Position numbers and translations under genes: made by a program
The notes under the pieces: generated by a model
The model's input: the letters and a program-made list of their open reading frames with translations, nothing else
Database searches by the model: none
What the model was told of the DNA's origin: nothing
Shown here: piece after piece, positions 44,860 through 57,100 of the stretch
Layout of the letters: each line of letters opens with the position of its first letter
How positions within the stretch are numbered: the first letter of the stretch is position 1
Assembly (NCBI GenBank): GCA_004335835.1
Contig: RWJK01001916.1
Coordinates: forward strand, 24,236 to 88,235
Length of the DNA stretch: 64,000 nt
Reading direction: 5' to 3'
Source: Scenedesmus sp. ARA3
Lineage: Eukaryota; Chlorophyta; Chlorophyceae; Sphaeropleales; Scenedesmaceae

Positions 44860-46107
44860 CTGCACACGTAGCACAGGAGAGGTATTGCAGCACGGCATTG
44901 GCGTCAGTCACAGCGTTGATTCACGGCAAGTCAAAGGATCGGCCCAAGGGCACGTGTGCAGTCTTGGCCCACATGGCACGTTGGTGCTGCTGTGCGCTCT
45001 GGTCAAGTGCCGTGATCCACGTGTCAAAGGCATCTCTACCACGGTCTCTGGCACAGAGTACTAAACGCACGACTCATTGTATGGCAGTTTTTTCGGGTGA
45101 GCAGGGCTGCTGCCGCAGCTTATAGTGATGATAGCAGGTGGTCGGTTGCGGAGACGTCAGCCGTCAGCTTATTGAAAGCATCCATCGACCTGTGACTGGA
45201 ACTAATAATCAGAATATGCATAATAATGCTTGTGTACATACCTTTGCACAGTGTCGTGATCTCCAGCTGTGGCTGCTGTGTGAAGTTCTACCAACAAAGA
45301 AAGGTGTACACGCGGAAACACGCTGTAAGGTGCACGAATGATGGGTGCGAGCTCAATCAGCAGCTTATATGGAGCCATCTGCGCACGCACGGGCACAATA
45401 GAGCTCTAAAGCGATTACGCTCATCTGCCTTCATCTCGCGTATGCAGGCACGAACACGCCAAGAACCCTATTGAATCGATGTGTTACAGCTACAAGCTGA
45501 AGTAAACCTACGGTGTACAGAAGATGGTTACAGATTCGCTGGCATGGCAGGCACATGCACAGCACGCTTATTGAAGCCTCTGATAATGCGCTGCAAAGCG
45601 ACTTATGCTACTGTTTCATCGTTAATAGCAGTGGTGTTAGCCTGTCTGCGAGCAGTGGGCGGAGTGTGCGTAATGAGTAGCCGGGAGCGAATTCGCATGA
45701 ACTTAGAGTTCAACCTCGAAGTTGAGTCACATGTGGACAAGCATAGGGAACCAGTCCTGGTAGCTTTACCACAGCTCATTGAAGCAGTAGCAAAACTGTG
45801 GCTTTACGTACGAATGGTCCGCGTCTTTGTGTGCATCGCATTGGCGCAATATGTGCAGCAGGTGTGCGTAATTTGTGCAGCATGCTGCGCACCTGCGCAG
45901 GTGTGCGTGTGCGTAATCACATCGCAAAAGCCGGGATCCTGTCCACTACACAAACACATCGTGCTATTTAGCTTCTGCACAGCAAGTCGCTGAAGAGAAA
46001 TACACAGCAAATCGATCTGTCAGGAGCTAACCACCAGCTGTCAGCCGTCTCATAGCTGAACAACACTGCCCACATAAGTCGGCAAGCTGCATTTGATGTC
46101 AGTGACC
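44860..46107. promoter_or_regulatory. Divergent intergenic region between two secreted-protein genes
   Basis: Contains the promoters of the Cys-rich gene (leftward) and the tyrosinase-like gene (rightward). A GCGCACCTGCGCAGGTGTGC-type palindromic segment lies near 45887-45910. No core promoter motif is clear. Open frames (45481-45993) have no recognisable domain. Confidence 0.4.
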
Positions 46108-49100
46108 ATGAAAAGCGTCGCTTTTGTGGCGGTATGCATCCTTGCGCTTTGCTGGGTGCAGCTGGCAAGCGCCAGTGAGGTTGACAGTGAGGTTGGCACC
46201 CAAACGAAATGGTAAGTCTTACATGGCTGCTGGCAAACGCGTATGCGTACATAACGTACAAGCTAATAAGCAGAAGCATCCTTCTCAGTTGACAGTGCTG
46301 GGTGCTTGTCCAAAGTCAACAAGGAGCCGCCTGCTGTTCAGCTTGAACACAACATGTAGCTGTGTTGTGTGTCTGCCAGTGAACCTGCTGCCGAAGATTC
46401 AGGGTTTGCACATCATGATGTTGATCAACAGAAGGTTCTTTACAGCAACAGCAGAAGCACCAGCCACCCGGAACCAGACGCTGACATCAGATGAGCTGCT
46501 CAGGCTGGTCAGGGCTGGGCTTGTTGCAGCATGTCTTTGGTGCTTATAAGCACCAGCACCAGCACCAGCATTAGCAGCCGCAGCTGATGCAAAATTCACC
46601 TCACATTCACCACTTCATCACTCACTGCATACTGTCTGCTGCCTTGCTGTGCTGCAGGAGCAAGCGGCCTCGCGTGCGTGTCAGGAAGGAGCTACGAAGC
46701 CTCAACCAGGCCGAGGTCAGCCTGCTGGTCAGCGGCCTCTCCACAATGCTGAGTGTGCCCACTGCTGAGGGCCAGGCACTGTACGGCAAACAGTACAAGG
46801 CGTACGACTACTTCATCGTGAAGCACGCAGTGTCGGTCAACGACCCACGCGGCGACCAGGTGGGTGATGCAGCTGCTAATGACACCTAGGCTGACGCTGA
46901 CAAACGACATAGCTATTGTGCAGCAAATCCAGCAGAGCTACCAGCACAGCGTGGTGCCACATTTTGCTGCTGATGCTGGCGCCGCCGCTGCCGCTGCTGC
47001 TGCAGCAGCAGCTGAAAAAGATGCTGCTGCTACGAAAACCAAATCTGCTGGTGCTGCTGCTGCCGCTGCTCTGCTGCTGCTTCTGCTGAAATTTAAGATG
47101 CTGCTGCTGCGAAAACCAAACCTGCTGCTGCTGCTGCTGCTGCTCCTGCTGTGCAGGGCCACGCGGGCTCCAACTTCATGACCTTCCACCGCGCCTGGCT
47201 GCTTGAGTTGGAGCTGTCGCTGCTGTCGGTGGTGCCAGAGCTGCGCGCGCTGCCCTACTGGGACATCACACTGGACAACAGCAATGGTGGGCTGCTGCCG
47301 CTGCTGCGTGCAAGGTGCTGCATACCGGGAGGCTGCATACAGGGAGGCTGCATTCGAGCAGGCCTGGGCCGTTCTGATTGTAAAGTTGCTTGACGTACAA
47401 CTTAGCGGGCACAGCGAGTGGCTTTGCTCGGGTGCATGTTTGAGCTGCAGCCTAGGCTGCAGGCCTGCAGGTGGCGTCACCGCAGCAAACCTTGGATGGC
47501 AGCGCACTACTTGGACAACATGAGATGTGCCAATGCAGCACGTGCCATTCCAAGTGACATAGCTCAGAGTAGGCAGGGCTTCACTGTCTGTGTTGGGCAA
47601 GTTCGAGCCATGCTGCATGCTTCTCTGCTGTGTTTGTCTCGCTTTTGTATGAAGAATTCCTGTTTCAGCTAGATTAAAAAAACCCGTTTGACACCGGGCT
47701 GGTCACCCTGCCCTGCCCTGCAGGCGGCCGCTACTTCAACACACCCAACTACATCTTCAGCAGCAGGTGGGCCGGCTCCCTGGACTCCTCTGCGACTGAG
47801 AACTTCGCGGTCAAGGACGGCCTCTTCGGCTGGCGCCAGGTCGGGAAGTTCAACTTGGAGGTTTACAGTGAATACGCGGCAATCTACAACGGCTCGCTGA
47901 CTACTGGGCTGCTGCGCTCGCCGAGCAGCACGCTCAACAGCACGTACGTCACACGCTTCCCTGTGTCGAACCTCTTCAAGAAGAATACCTCAGTGAGCAA
48001 TCTGTGTGTGCCAGACTCCGAGCTGTAGTGAGTGAGTGAGTGACTACCCAGGCAGCTCTGCAGCTCCTGGGTAAGTTAAGGCTAAGAGGGCGTGTGTGGC
48101 CAGGGGCGGCGCCCCTGGGCTCCACACCCTCTACCTGTCCACTTGCGCCCTAGGGCACAAGCGGAGTGTATCACTGTCGTGCGCTCATCTAAACCGTGGC
48201 TTTTTGCGGTGGTCTGGCTCGCCGGTGCCGTGCTTTCGTCTCTTTGCGGGGTTCGGGTTTGGCTGTGCTGGTCTTGCGCCTGTACATTTCCTTGCTGCCG
48301 TCATGATTGCCTTACGTTGCCTCCATATCTTCTGCATGTTGGTCACCGCTGAGAAGTGCAGTCTCTTTGCCAGTGCTGCTAATCGTGGTCCTTCTACCCC
48401 TAGTTGGTGTTCGATTGTGTCGATTGTCTCCTTGTATATCACCCCAGTCACCCCTAGTAGAATCGGCGCAACTGTAACTCTGCAGTCTGGGTCGTGTGTA
48501 GCAAACAGCTCTCTCAGCGCAGCATGCTGATCCTGTGCGCGTTGCCGCTGGGGTTCTGGGTCTGTGTCTTTGCCCGAGCTGTAGCAAGCTTGCACTGATG
48601 CAGAAGGGCAGCTGGGTGAGTCAGGCGTTTTCGGAATGCTGTCGGGGTACTGTTCCTGTGATGACGTGCAGCTTGTGCCATACATCTTGCCTGCATGGCA
48701 TGCAGCCTCATGCATACGACCCGCCACAACAGCGCACACCTCCCACTGTCCTCTTTGTCTGCTGCCGCCCATGCTGGCAGATGACCATGGGTGACACCAC
48801 AGTGCCCATCCCCGCCGATTTTGATTGGGGCTACTCCGCCGCCGACTACTGGAGGTGCACAGATGCAGCAGCGTACCGCAACTGGACAGCCTGTCGTGCT
48901 GCCTGGACATCACAACTGTACCGCAAGAACTTCTGAAGCAGTACATGCCCCCTGGTGCCGCACTGCTGCACCCTGGCGTTTACTGGGCTGTGGGCAGCTT
49001 GTCTGAGCAGGGCGATATGGGAGACATGTTCGATGTGGCAACTAGTCCTAATGAGGTGCTGCTGTTCTTCGGGCACCATGCCAACATCGACCGCAACAAC

Positions 49101-49726
49101 ATGATCTGGCAGGTGAGCTAGTAAAGCATTTAGTTTGAGTGGGAATGTGCATTAACTTGTGGCGGTGGCAGCTGCAGCAGTACCAATGCCTAAGCCTGCT
49201 GGGGTGAATGACAGAAAGCTTGCAGGTTGCATGCGAGCATTCTGAGCGCATTCGAGTGAAGTGGGCGTCGGTATCATTTGGCTCAGCTGTGTTTGCTGAT
49301 GGCGAGCTCAATGGCACCAGGAACAGCAAATTTCGCAGCCTGCTGCTTCACTCTTTGCACGCAAGACCCAACAGCACCCAAGAACCAGCTTGATAGACTG
49401 CGGCTGTTCAGCCCACGGCTGTACCATCTTCAGTGATAAGGTAGAACGTTTTGCGCTACGCCTTGCTCCAGGCAAACCTAGCGCGCCGCAACCCCGCTGC
49501 TGCCAGCCGCCAGGTCATGTACGGCTACCCGGCATCACCCAGCGACTACCCGTACGACAACCCCGGCTGTTATTTGAACGACGTTGTCAACGCTGACTTC
49601 AAGTTCACCGACATCTTCGGCCCGTCTGCCGTGAAGCCTTCTGGGTTCACGCACGCTGACGTGCTGTGGGGCACGCGGCCCGGCGTGAGCTCCCGGTATA
49701 CTTACGCCAACATGGTGAGGATGTGA
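46108..49726 (+). CDS. Tyrosinase-like type-3 copper protein, secreted; frame break and altered CuB
   Basis: Exons: 46108-46211, 46658-46859, 47157-47286, 47724-47992, 48781-49112 and 49472-49714, or to the TGA at 49726. An in-frame ATG at 46096 is an alternative start. A signal peptide (KSVAFVAVCILALCWVQLAS) is clear. CuA ligands are visible in YFIVKHA, GHAGSNF and TFHRAWLLELE, followed by LPYWDITLD. CuB has LLHPGVYWAVGS, GDMGDMFDVATSPNE and FFGHHANIDRNNMIWQ. Tyrosinases oxidise mono- and diphenols to quinones. Secreted forms can cross-link walls or make pigments. Exon 5 is 332 nt where a multiple of three is needed; the frame changes near 48931-48934. The HxxxH pair of CuB reads H-P-G-V-Y (Tyr codon 48981-48983). 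The C-terminal end is uncertain: an echo of the last exon and a possible exon at 51275-51369 follow. Confidence 0.85.
48028..48650 (-). mobile_element. LINE remnant antisense in a tyrosinase intron
   Basis: On the minus strand a frame ending at 48185 reads APILLGVTGVIYKETID, then LGVEGPRLAALAKRLHFSAV and KIWRQRKAIM. I know this block as the C-terminus of many algal LINE ORF2 proteins. The left edge (its 3' end) is a (GTGA)4 run at 48028-48043 that would be the microsatellite tail. A hairpin TACCCAGG/CCTGGGTA (48045-48073) follows. It lies wholly between the exons at 47992 and 48781. The right edge is approximate. Confidence 0.7.
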
Positions 49727-49849
49727 GCAGCCGTGGGGCACGCGGCTGCCAGCACAGTGAGTACGGTTGTACGTGCGGCTGAACGTACAGCTGCATGTGG
49801 GCTGAATATACAGATGTCCGCACGGCTGAAGGAGTTGCTGCATATGGCA

Positions 49850-50400
49850 CAACAGGAACGTGCCCAGGAAGCCTTCTACCGGGTAGCTGGCTTGCGGGCC
49901 TTTTACATCTGCACGCTGATGTGCTATGGGGCACGCACCCCGGCGTGAGCTCCCCCTACACGTATGACAGCATGGTCGGGATTCAAAAGGACGAACTAAT
50001 CTGGCTCCAGGATCCCAAAGGACCGTGGTAAATGCATAGTTGCGCACCATCAAGCAATGTTGGACCAAGCAATGCTGGACCAGAAGGTCAGAAAATGTGA
50101 CCACATCCGATGTGATGCTCATTAGCAGCTGTAGGACACACTGTAGCATGGGACGCTGGCGTGCTATGGGGCGCGTGCACGCGCCCAGGCGCGAGGCCCC
50201 CCGCACACTCATGCAGCAGGGGGATGTGAGCAGCTTTGGGCCACTCAGCTGTGCGTATGGCTGTATGTGCGGCTGTGCGTATATCTGTATGTGCAACTGA
50301 ACGTGCTGCTGTACAAATTACTGTGGACAGCTTGCGGTTGACATGTGAACGTGCCCAGAAAGGCAGCTGGCTTGCAGTCTTATCAGCAGAGTCGATTCAC
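49850..50400 (+). repeat. Copies of the last tyrosinase exon end with flanking intron
   Basis: CACGCTGATGTGCTATGGGG...AGCATGGT at 49913-49975 repeats the exon end at 49652-49716 with about 10 differences. Donor-side sequence (AGGAACGTGCCCAG, GTAGCTGGCTTGC) recurs near 50347. A third decayed piece (GGCGTGCTATGGGGCGCG) lies at 50158. Confidence 0.8.
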
Positions 50401-51274
50401 CTTGCACTGAGTGCTGGTGGTTGAAGTGAAGCCATCGCTGCTGCCAGGGCTTGGGCAAGGCGACACGGAGTACTGTGTAAATTGGCAGCGTTGGGAGTAA
50501 GCTTGCAAGCTTACCAGTTAATAGGGCTGCAAGCCGCACTGGCGTTGCTTGTGGTGCAGGCAGCATGCCGTACAATCCTCATCCGAGTGCACAGCTAGGG
50601 GGACAGCTACAGTGCTGTGCTTGCAGCTTGTGCAGTCGCGCCGCGCCCGTGCGGCACGGTGGTGGGAGCCATCAGTTTGGTGGAGTTTGTGTTACAGCGT
50701 GGAGTTTGTGTTACAGTGTGACCCCGCCAGTAGGAGTCGTATCTAGTTGAAGATCTAGATGACTCATCTAGATCCTTGGGAAACGGTTCCTGAGAAAAAG
50801 GTGAAGTGACAGCAAGTGTTTAAGCGCAGCAGGGCATGTACAGCTGCCAGCTAGATATTGACAAGTTCCACCATTCACCCGTCCGCTACAAGGGGTGTGA
50901 CAGGGATTCAGGAGTTCAACACCCGCTTGCAGTGTCATGTGCCATATGGCACGCGGTGACATGCATGTCACGTGACAGTGCACTGACGCAGCATGCTGCT
51001 GCTGTCATACTTTGACTTTGGCTTTGAAAGCCAGCTTGGGGAACGCGACCTTGGTAGTACCAGGCTGATTGCTTTATTGCTGCTGTGTTTCTGTAAACCG
51101 AAAACAGGCCCTTGTACCCGCCTAGTGACGTGGCCCACGGTTGAAACAATAGGGTTCTCATACCTGTATACTAGCTCCTCTTTCTCCTCGGCCGTGGTTC
51201 GACCACAGGAAGCAACACTGATCTATTTGTTTTTATGTTTTCAAAGTTAGTTGGCTTCATACGGTGAATTTCAG

Positions 51275-51369
51275 CATCGCTTCAGATACTTTGCTTGAGC
51301 CACACCAGGGATCTTCAGCCGGAAATCAACTCCACGGGGAAGCCCTTTGATTTCAATCATATATCAAAG
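51275..51369 (+). CDS. Candidate exon, host gene uncertain
   Basis: TTTCAG|CATCGC starts an open segment reading SHTRDLQPEINSTGKPFDFN and ending at AAAG|GTACGT. It enters in phase 1 and leaves in phase 0. It could be a late tyrosinase exon or an early exon of the DCC gene, whose exon at 51885 would also accept phase 0. No family could be assigned. Confidence 0.4.
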
Positions 51370-51895
51370 GTACGTAGCGGGGCCCGGCAGGGTTTCTGGC
51401 GGTTTTCAGTGAGTGTTTCACGTGCCAACTTGGCAAGTTGCCAAGCCAAGCACACGGCGCGTTTGCACGGGCAAAGACCGTGGAGGTCCTTCAAAATCAC
51501 CGCTAAACAGCCGAACATCAATAGCCTGTGCAAGCTGAATGCAGCTCGGCTAAGCATGCATGCAGCAGCAGCACATGTCACTGCAGTGACATGCACTACA
51601 TTGAAGCACTCTCTACACCAGCACCGGGCTCAGCATGCAGGGCAGCATGCAGAGCAGCATGCAGAGCAGCATGCAGAGCAGCAGCTGGCGGTCACCACGC
51701 AGCTTAAGCACCAGCAGCAGCTCCTTACTACATAGCGCAAGCAGGCAGCAGCAGTTGGCAGCAGTTGCAGCACACACGGGCGCAGGTGCGAGACAGCGCC
51801 TGACGTCACTTTGCTGTCAACAGATCCGTATTGTGATATATTATTGGAGCTAGTGTGCTGCCCCTGGGTGTTGTGGCCTGCAGGGTGGCGCTGCA

Positions 51896-53279
51896 ATGCT
51901 GCGCAAGGGCAGCAGCACAGAACGAGCAGCAGCACCAGCAGCACCACAACCCCCAGCAGCAGCAATGCAAGAAGTTGACTATTTTGCAACCGACAAGCGG
52001 CCGATTGTCTTATACGACGGAGTCTGCAACATGTGAGTGCGTCAAGCTCCCTGACACCTGCAATGTGAATGAAAGCTACAACCAGGGCCTTGCTTAAAAT
52101 ACGCTGTGTAGTACAGTACACAGGACTAGGCGCTCATAAAGAGGATAGAAACTGGCCCTGGGGTAATAGAGTCATTTTTCGAACTTTTCTACATGCTTCC
52201 TGGTGTGTTATGTTGCAGGTGCAATCGCGGTGTAAGCCGCCTGCTGCGTCGGGACAAGCGGGGAGTGTACCGCTTTGCTGCACTACAAAGCACACCCGGG
52301 CGGCAGCTGCTTGCCAGGTGATTGTGGGCTGCAGGCAGACTGTGCAGACTGTTGCGGTGACCAGCCATCAGGGCCTGACAACACAATAGCTTGGCAGTGT
52401 GCACTAACTTGAGAGCCGACGTGGTATCAATGCTGCTGCAACGCCACAAAACCGGCATATCTGCTGCTGCTCAAGCACCATGGTCCTGCCAGCAAGTCCT
52501 TGGCGTATTGCATGTTGTGCATTACCAAATTGATTGCGGTTGTCACCATGTTTGTGTGCCCCACTGCTTCTGCAGCATCATGTCGAATGCTTACATGCAA
52601 AGTTGCAATCTCTCTGTGCACATGATCTTCCCTGCAGAATAGCGAGGACATATGGTCACCCAACATCAGGGCTGCTTGCAGGCCACAAGGTTGAGCGCAC
52701 CTTCATGCAATATCAGTGAGGCCAACCTCTTCTACTTGTCATTATGGTCACGCTTCTCATTCTGGCCATGCCTGCAGGTGTGGCAGGGCTCCAGATGACA
52801 TCTCCAGTGTTGTGCTTGTAGAGGAAAACTGCTTCTACATCAAGTCTGAGGCGGTGCTGCGCACTTTGCTCAAAATGCGGATGCCGCTGCCACTGCTGGC
52901 TGGGCTGGCACTGCTGGTGCCCAAGTTTATCCGCGACATGTTGTATGACCAGGTGGGCCTTGCAGGAAACGCTTGCAGCAACGTGCTTGCATGCAAGTGC
53001 TTGCAGGGGAGGCTTAGAGGAGCTGGACACATGCAGTGGTGGTGGTGCAGCAGCATGCACTGCTCACCGATCAGCCCCAGGCTGCTGCTGCTCTTTTGTG
53101 AGTCACCGAGATGAACAGAGCAGCTTCTAACCCTTTGCATGTTGTCACCTTACATGGCCTGCTGCTGCTGATGTTGCTGCTATCTGCAGATGGCCAAGAA
53201 CCGCTACTCAATGTTTGGCAAGTCAGACAGCTGCAGGGTTTCGGATGATGGCTTTGCAGACCGCTTCCTTGGGGCTTGA
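51896..53279 (+). CDS. DCC-family (DUF393) thiol-disulfide oxidoreductase-like protein
   Basis: Exons 51896-52032, 52219-52317, 52778-52952 and 53190-53279 join in phase, giving about 166 aa from the ATG at 51896. The core begins RPIVLYDGVCNMCNRGVSRL, with the CxxC that names the DCC family (D-G-V-C-x-x-C). Then YRFAALQSTPGRQLL, VVLVEENCFYIKSEAVLRTL, a hydrophobic LPLLAGLALLVPKFIRDMLYD and the family ending NRYSMFGKSDSCRVSDDG...RFL. These small proteins have a thioredoxin-like fold and are widespread in bacteria and plastid-bearing eukaryotes. Substrates are mostly unknown. The start is uncertain: the frame stays open upstream to an acceptor at 51884. An ATG at 51635 heads a Ser/Arg-rich, transit-peptide-like frame that I could not splice in phase. 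Confidence 0.85.
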
Positions 53280-54162
53280 AGCAGTCGCTGCTGGCGCCCT
53301 GCATTGCCGCAGCAGCACATGTCAGTGCCACTGGCATTGGCAGTGCCCGTCCACATTTGGTTGGCAATCCCGTTCGTTGGCAATCCTGTTGGTGTTTCAT
53401 TCGTGTCTTTATTCATAGGTGAATGCATCCTCACCAATACTCTTCAAAAACATGATTTCAAAAGAATGGAGTTGGGCAAGCGTGGTTGCCTGTGGTCATC
53501 CAACGCCAATCTCTTCAAAGCCCTGGCGAACGAGTATGTGAAGTGCTTTGTGAGAGGCACCACACCACGGCTTACTGAATATTTCAGTAGTGTTTCAAGT
53601 TGAAACAGTGCTGGAATGTACTTTTGAATGCCTATGATAAAATAGGATTGGATGAATGCTGTATTCATCATGATATTGACTGTGCACAGTCGAGTGTGCG
53701 CGTGAATGCATGGCATGGTCTTGGGTGAGTCCACCACAGCACTGTGTTTCAGCAACTGTTCAAGGTGATTCACATACAATTCTGCACCGCCAGAAGCATG
53801 AATCCCTGCTCAAATTGGCCTCTAGACAACTTGCTCAGCAGGTACCAGTGGCAGCACCAAGCGTCACAGAATGTGGCGGCACTAATGACAACTCACGACC
53901 AAGAAGCGTGGGCATGTTTTGCGTCTCAACTGTCACTCATGTTACAGATGTAAGTTGTACAGACCAGCCGTCCGGCCTAAACCCCAATGTAACGACTGCA
54001 CCGTGCCTGCGCAGCGCTCCAATGTACACCAAGCCTAAATCACCCGCACGGCCATGGAGGCCAGCAGCCCAGCTGCTGCAGCGCGCCGTGCATCATGCAC
54101 CAGTGGCATGCTGCAGCCTGGTTGAGCTGCTCAAACTGCAACGTATCCTTCCCACCGCAGTG
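53280..54162. other. Convergent 3' region, no gene recognised
   Basis: Lies between the ends of the rightward DCC gene and a leftward gene. It is AT-richer than the surroundings at 53430-53780. A 111-codon minus frame (53779-53444) has no recognisable domain. Confidence 0.4.
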
Positions 54163-57100
54163 CTACAGAGCCAAGGTGCCCCTGCTGCCACCAGCCGCGC
54201 CACTCTGGCTGAGCATAGCGGCTATCTCCTGCTCAAACTCAGCCAGGCTGGCGGTGCTGCTCTCATCGTGCAGCAGCACAGCAGCAGCCAGCTCAGACAT
54301 GTTGAGCATGGGATCGTCTGCTCCTGGCTCAATAGGCACTTGCTGAGCTGGCGATGCCTCTTGCAGCATCAGCTGCACAGCAGCCTCTGACAGCGGCAGC
54401 TCTTGCTGCTGCTGGGCCGCCTCACTCAGGGCCTGCTGCTGATCCCCTGCAAGCCCTGCCACCAAACTGCCTTCACCTGTGTGTAGCATAAATTCGCCTG
54501 CAGTAGCTGCTGCGGGTTCACCAAGCGCAAATCCAGGCCCCTCATCCTGCCCAGCTGCTTGCGACTGCTCAGAATAAGCGACTTCATTGCTGCATGCCTG
54601 CTGTGCTGTGCTGTTGCGTCGGCTGTTGCTGCAGATGCTGCTGCTGCTGGCCAGCAGGCTGTGCAGGCGTGCATCCTCGTCAAAGGCCACCGCTAGGTCA
54701 GCCTGCGAGGAGCTGCGGCAGCTCAGCGAGGCAGCAGACACACCTGCTGCTGCTGCTGCTGCTGCTGCTGCGGCGGCTGCTTCTGGGGCTGTTCCCTCAG
54801 GCGACGGAAAGCGATCCATTGACACAGGCTGTAGTATGGCAGCTGTAACAGGTTTCTCACAGCTCCTAGCACAACCATTGCCAGAAAAAGAGCTGCTGCT
54901 GCCGCTTATGGTGGCCTGGTCAGTGCTGGGCCCCAAGCCAGCTGCTGCCAGCTGCTGTGAGTCACTGTGATGGGTCTGAGGCTGCTTGTCTAGCCATGGC
55001 AGCAACAAACGCTTGGCACTGGCAGCAGCCGCACTAGTGCCGCTGCTGCAGCTGTAAATGAGGGCCTCCAAGCGTGCTGCCCTGCTGGCAAGCTGTGCTG
55101 CTGAGAGTGCTCGGGGGCTGCTGATGCTGCTGCCTGCCGCCAGCTCTACCTCTGGCTGCTGCAACAGCGGAGCCAGAGCATCACCAGCTGCTGCTGCTGC
55201 TGCTTCTGGTTGCCGCTTTCCTGCACAAGCACGCGGCTCCTGCAGGCTGGAAGCTGGCTGTGTGCTGCTGCTCCTGGGTGGCGCCCACTGGCCGAAGGGC
55301 TGCTGCGTCCCTGTTGCTGTCACTGCTGTTATCCTGCTGGCCTGCTGCTCCTCCCCCATGTAGGCCAGCAGCTCCCAGGACTCCTCAGAGCTGCAGCTGG
55401 GCCACTGCAGGGCGGCATGGCAGCATTGATGGCGTCAAAGCAGAAGTCGTCAGCGACACTGTGGGTCCTGCTGCTATCACTATGTTTAGTATTACTGTGA
55501 GCAGTGCTCTCGCTGTTGTCAGAATGGTGTTGCAACATACAGGTGCCACCATGGCAGTGCCATGCCCGTGCTCTACAGTGCTACATGCCATGCAGCAGTG
55601 AGTGCTGCCGAGAAGACCCGCTGCAAGCCACATGTTGCCGCCAGGTCAACACAGCAAGTCCAGTGGCTGCTGCAGCCAGCTCCAGCAAGCCCCTGCTCCA
55701 CTCAAACAAGAACAAATGCTTCCTCACCTGATCAACCTCGCTCCTCTCCTCCAGCAACTTGGCAAGCAGCGCCTGCCTGGTGCCCCAGGTGGCCTCAGCG
55801 CCCTGCTCAGCTGTCGATGCTAGCTCAGCAAGCACAGACCGATGTGACACCTCATCACCAGCAGCAGCTGCTGCAGTGCCCCAAATCAACGCCTCAGCTG
55901 CTGCCTTCCCAGGCTGCCGCCTGCTGCTGCTGCCCTTCTGCCGCTCAGTGATCACACCACTGTCGACAGGTACGTGTTGCACGCCATTGGCCTTGCTGCT
56001 AGCAGGGTTAATTGACGCTATACGCTCACGTTGCTGTGTAGACCCCCTGCCACTGCTGCAAAGGTTGACTGCTGCAGCAGACTTCTCGTGCTTCCCTGCT
56101 GCTGCCACATGCTGCTTCTGCCTGTTGATCAGCGCTCGCAAAGAAGCGGGCTCCCTGCTGATGCTTGCCATGCCACTGCTGAGGCTCTTGCTGCTGCTGG
56201 TGCGGGCTTTACCCTTGCTGCTCCTGTGTGCTGCTGCTTCAATCACAGCCTCTGGAATGCACTGCACCCTGCTAGCGCTGCTGCTCGTGCTGTTGCGCAT
56301 TGCTGTCGCCTGTGCTGCAAGCGCCGCTGCACACGCTGCCTCAGCACTGCTGCGCAAGCTGCTGCGCTTGTTCCTGCCCTTTGCTGGCGAGGTTGTAATG
56401 ATCACATGCACCTCGTGCTCACTCTCAGTCTCCACCTGCACAGCTGCTGCTCTGCGCGCTTGCTGCTGCTGCCGCAGATGCTGCCTCCTGGTGGCCTCAA
56501 GTGCTGCTGCCGTCTCCGCTGCTGCAGCCCGGCCGATCGCTGCAAACTTTGCGGACACCTCCAGCTGCTGCCTGGCCTTGGCCCGCGCTGCCTCGGCCGC
56601 CTGCCTCCTGCTCACTGGGCTGCCTGGCCGCCTGCGGCTGCTGCCGGAGCGCATGGGACTTGCTGCAGTGTGCTGCAGTTGGCCCCCGGCACTGCAGCTC
56701 CTAAGCGCGCTGCCTCTGCAGTTGCCTGTGAGCATTGAACGTGACCTCACTGCTGCAGCAGCCCTGCTGGCAGCTGCTGCTGCTTCTTGCTGATAGCATG
56801 CAGCGTCAGTGTCGCTGCAAGTGCAGCAGCAGCTGCAGCAGCAGCATGCGTATGCTGCAACTGCTGTGACCTTGGCTACTGCTGTGCCAGGTGGCAGCCA
56901 CGGCTCACTGCTGCATTGTGTAGCAGCAGCAGGTGGCAGCAGCTGGCCAGGCCTGGCAAAGCGCCAGGGGCTGCAGCTGCGGCTGCTGCGGGTGCGGTTG
57001 TAGTTGCCGCTGAGCCCGTGACTGAAGGCAACGTACGACACACCCTCAGCTGGCCTAGCAGTGCTAGTGGGTGATTGCTGGCTGTTTGAGGCCATGGCAG

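Noticed and set aside
45481..45993. 170-codon frame in the divergent intergenic region
   Set aside because: No recognisable domain, no supporting splice neighbours, and composition like the surrounding non-coding DNA.
48185..48946. 253-codon minus-strand frame as a host gene
   Set aside because: Its C-terminal half matches LINE ORF2 ends, and its N-terminal half is antisense to tyrosinase exon 5.
55759..56793. 344-codon + strand frame, Leu/Ala/Cys-rich
   Set aside because: It is the complement of the minus-strand low-complexity exon, which has better splice sites and continues in phase into a second exon.
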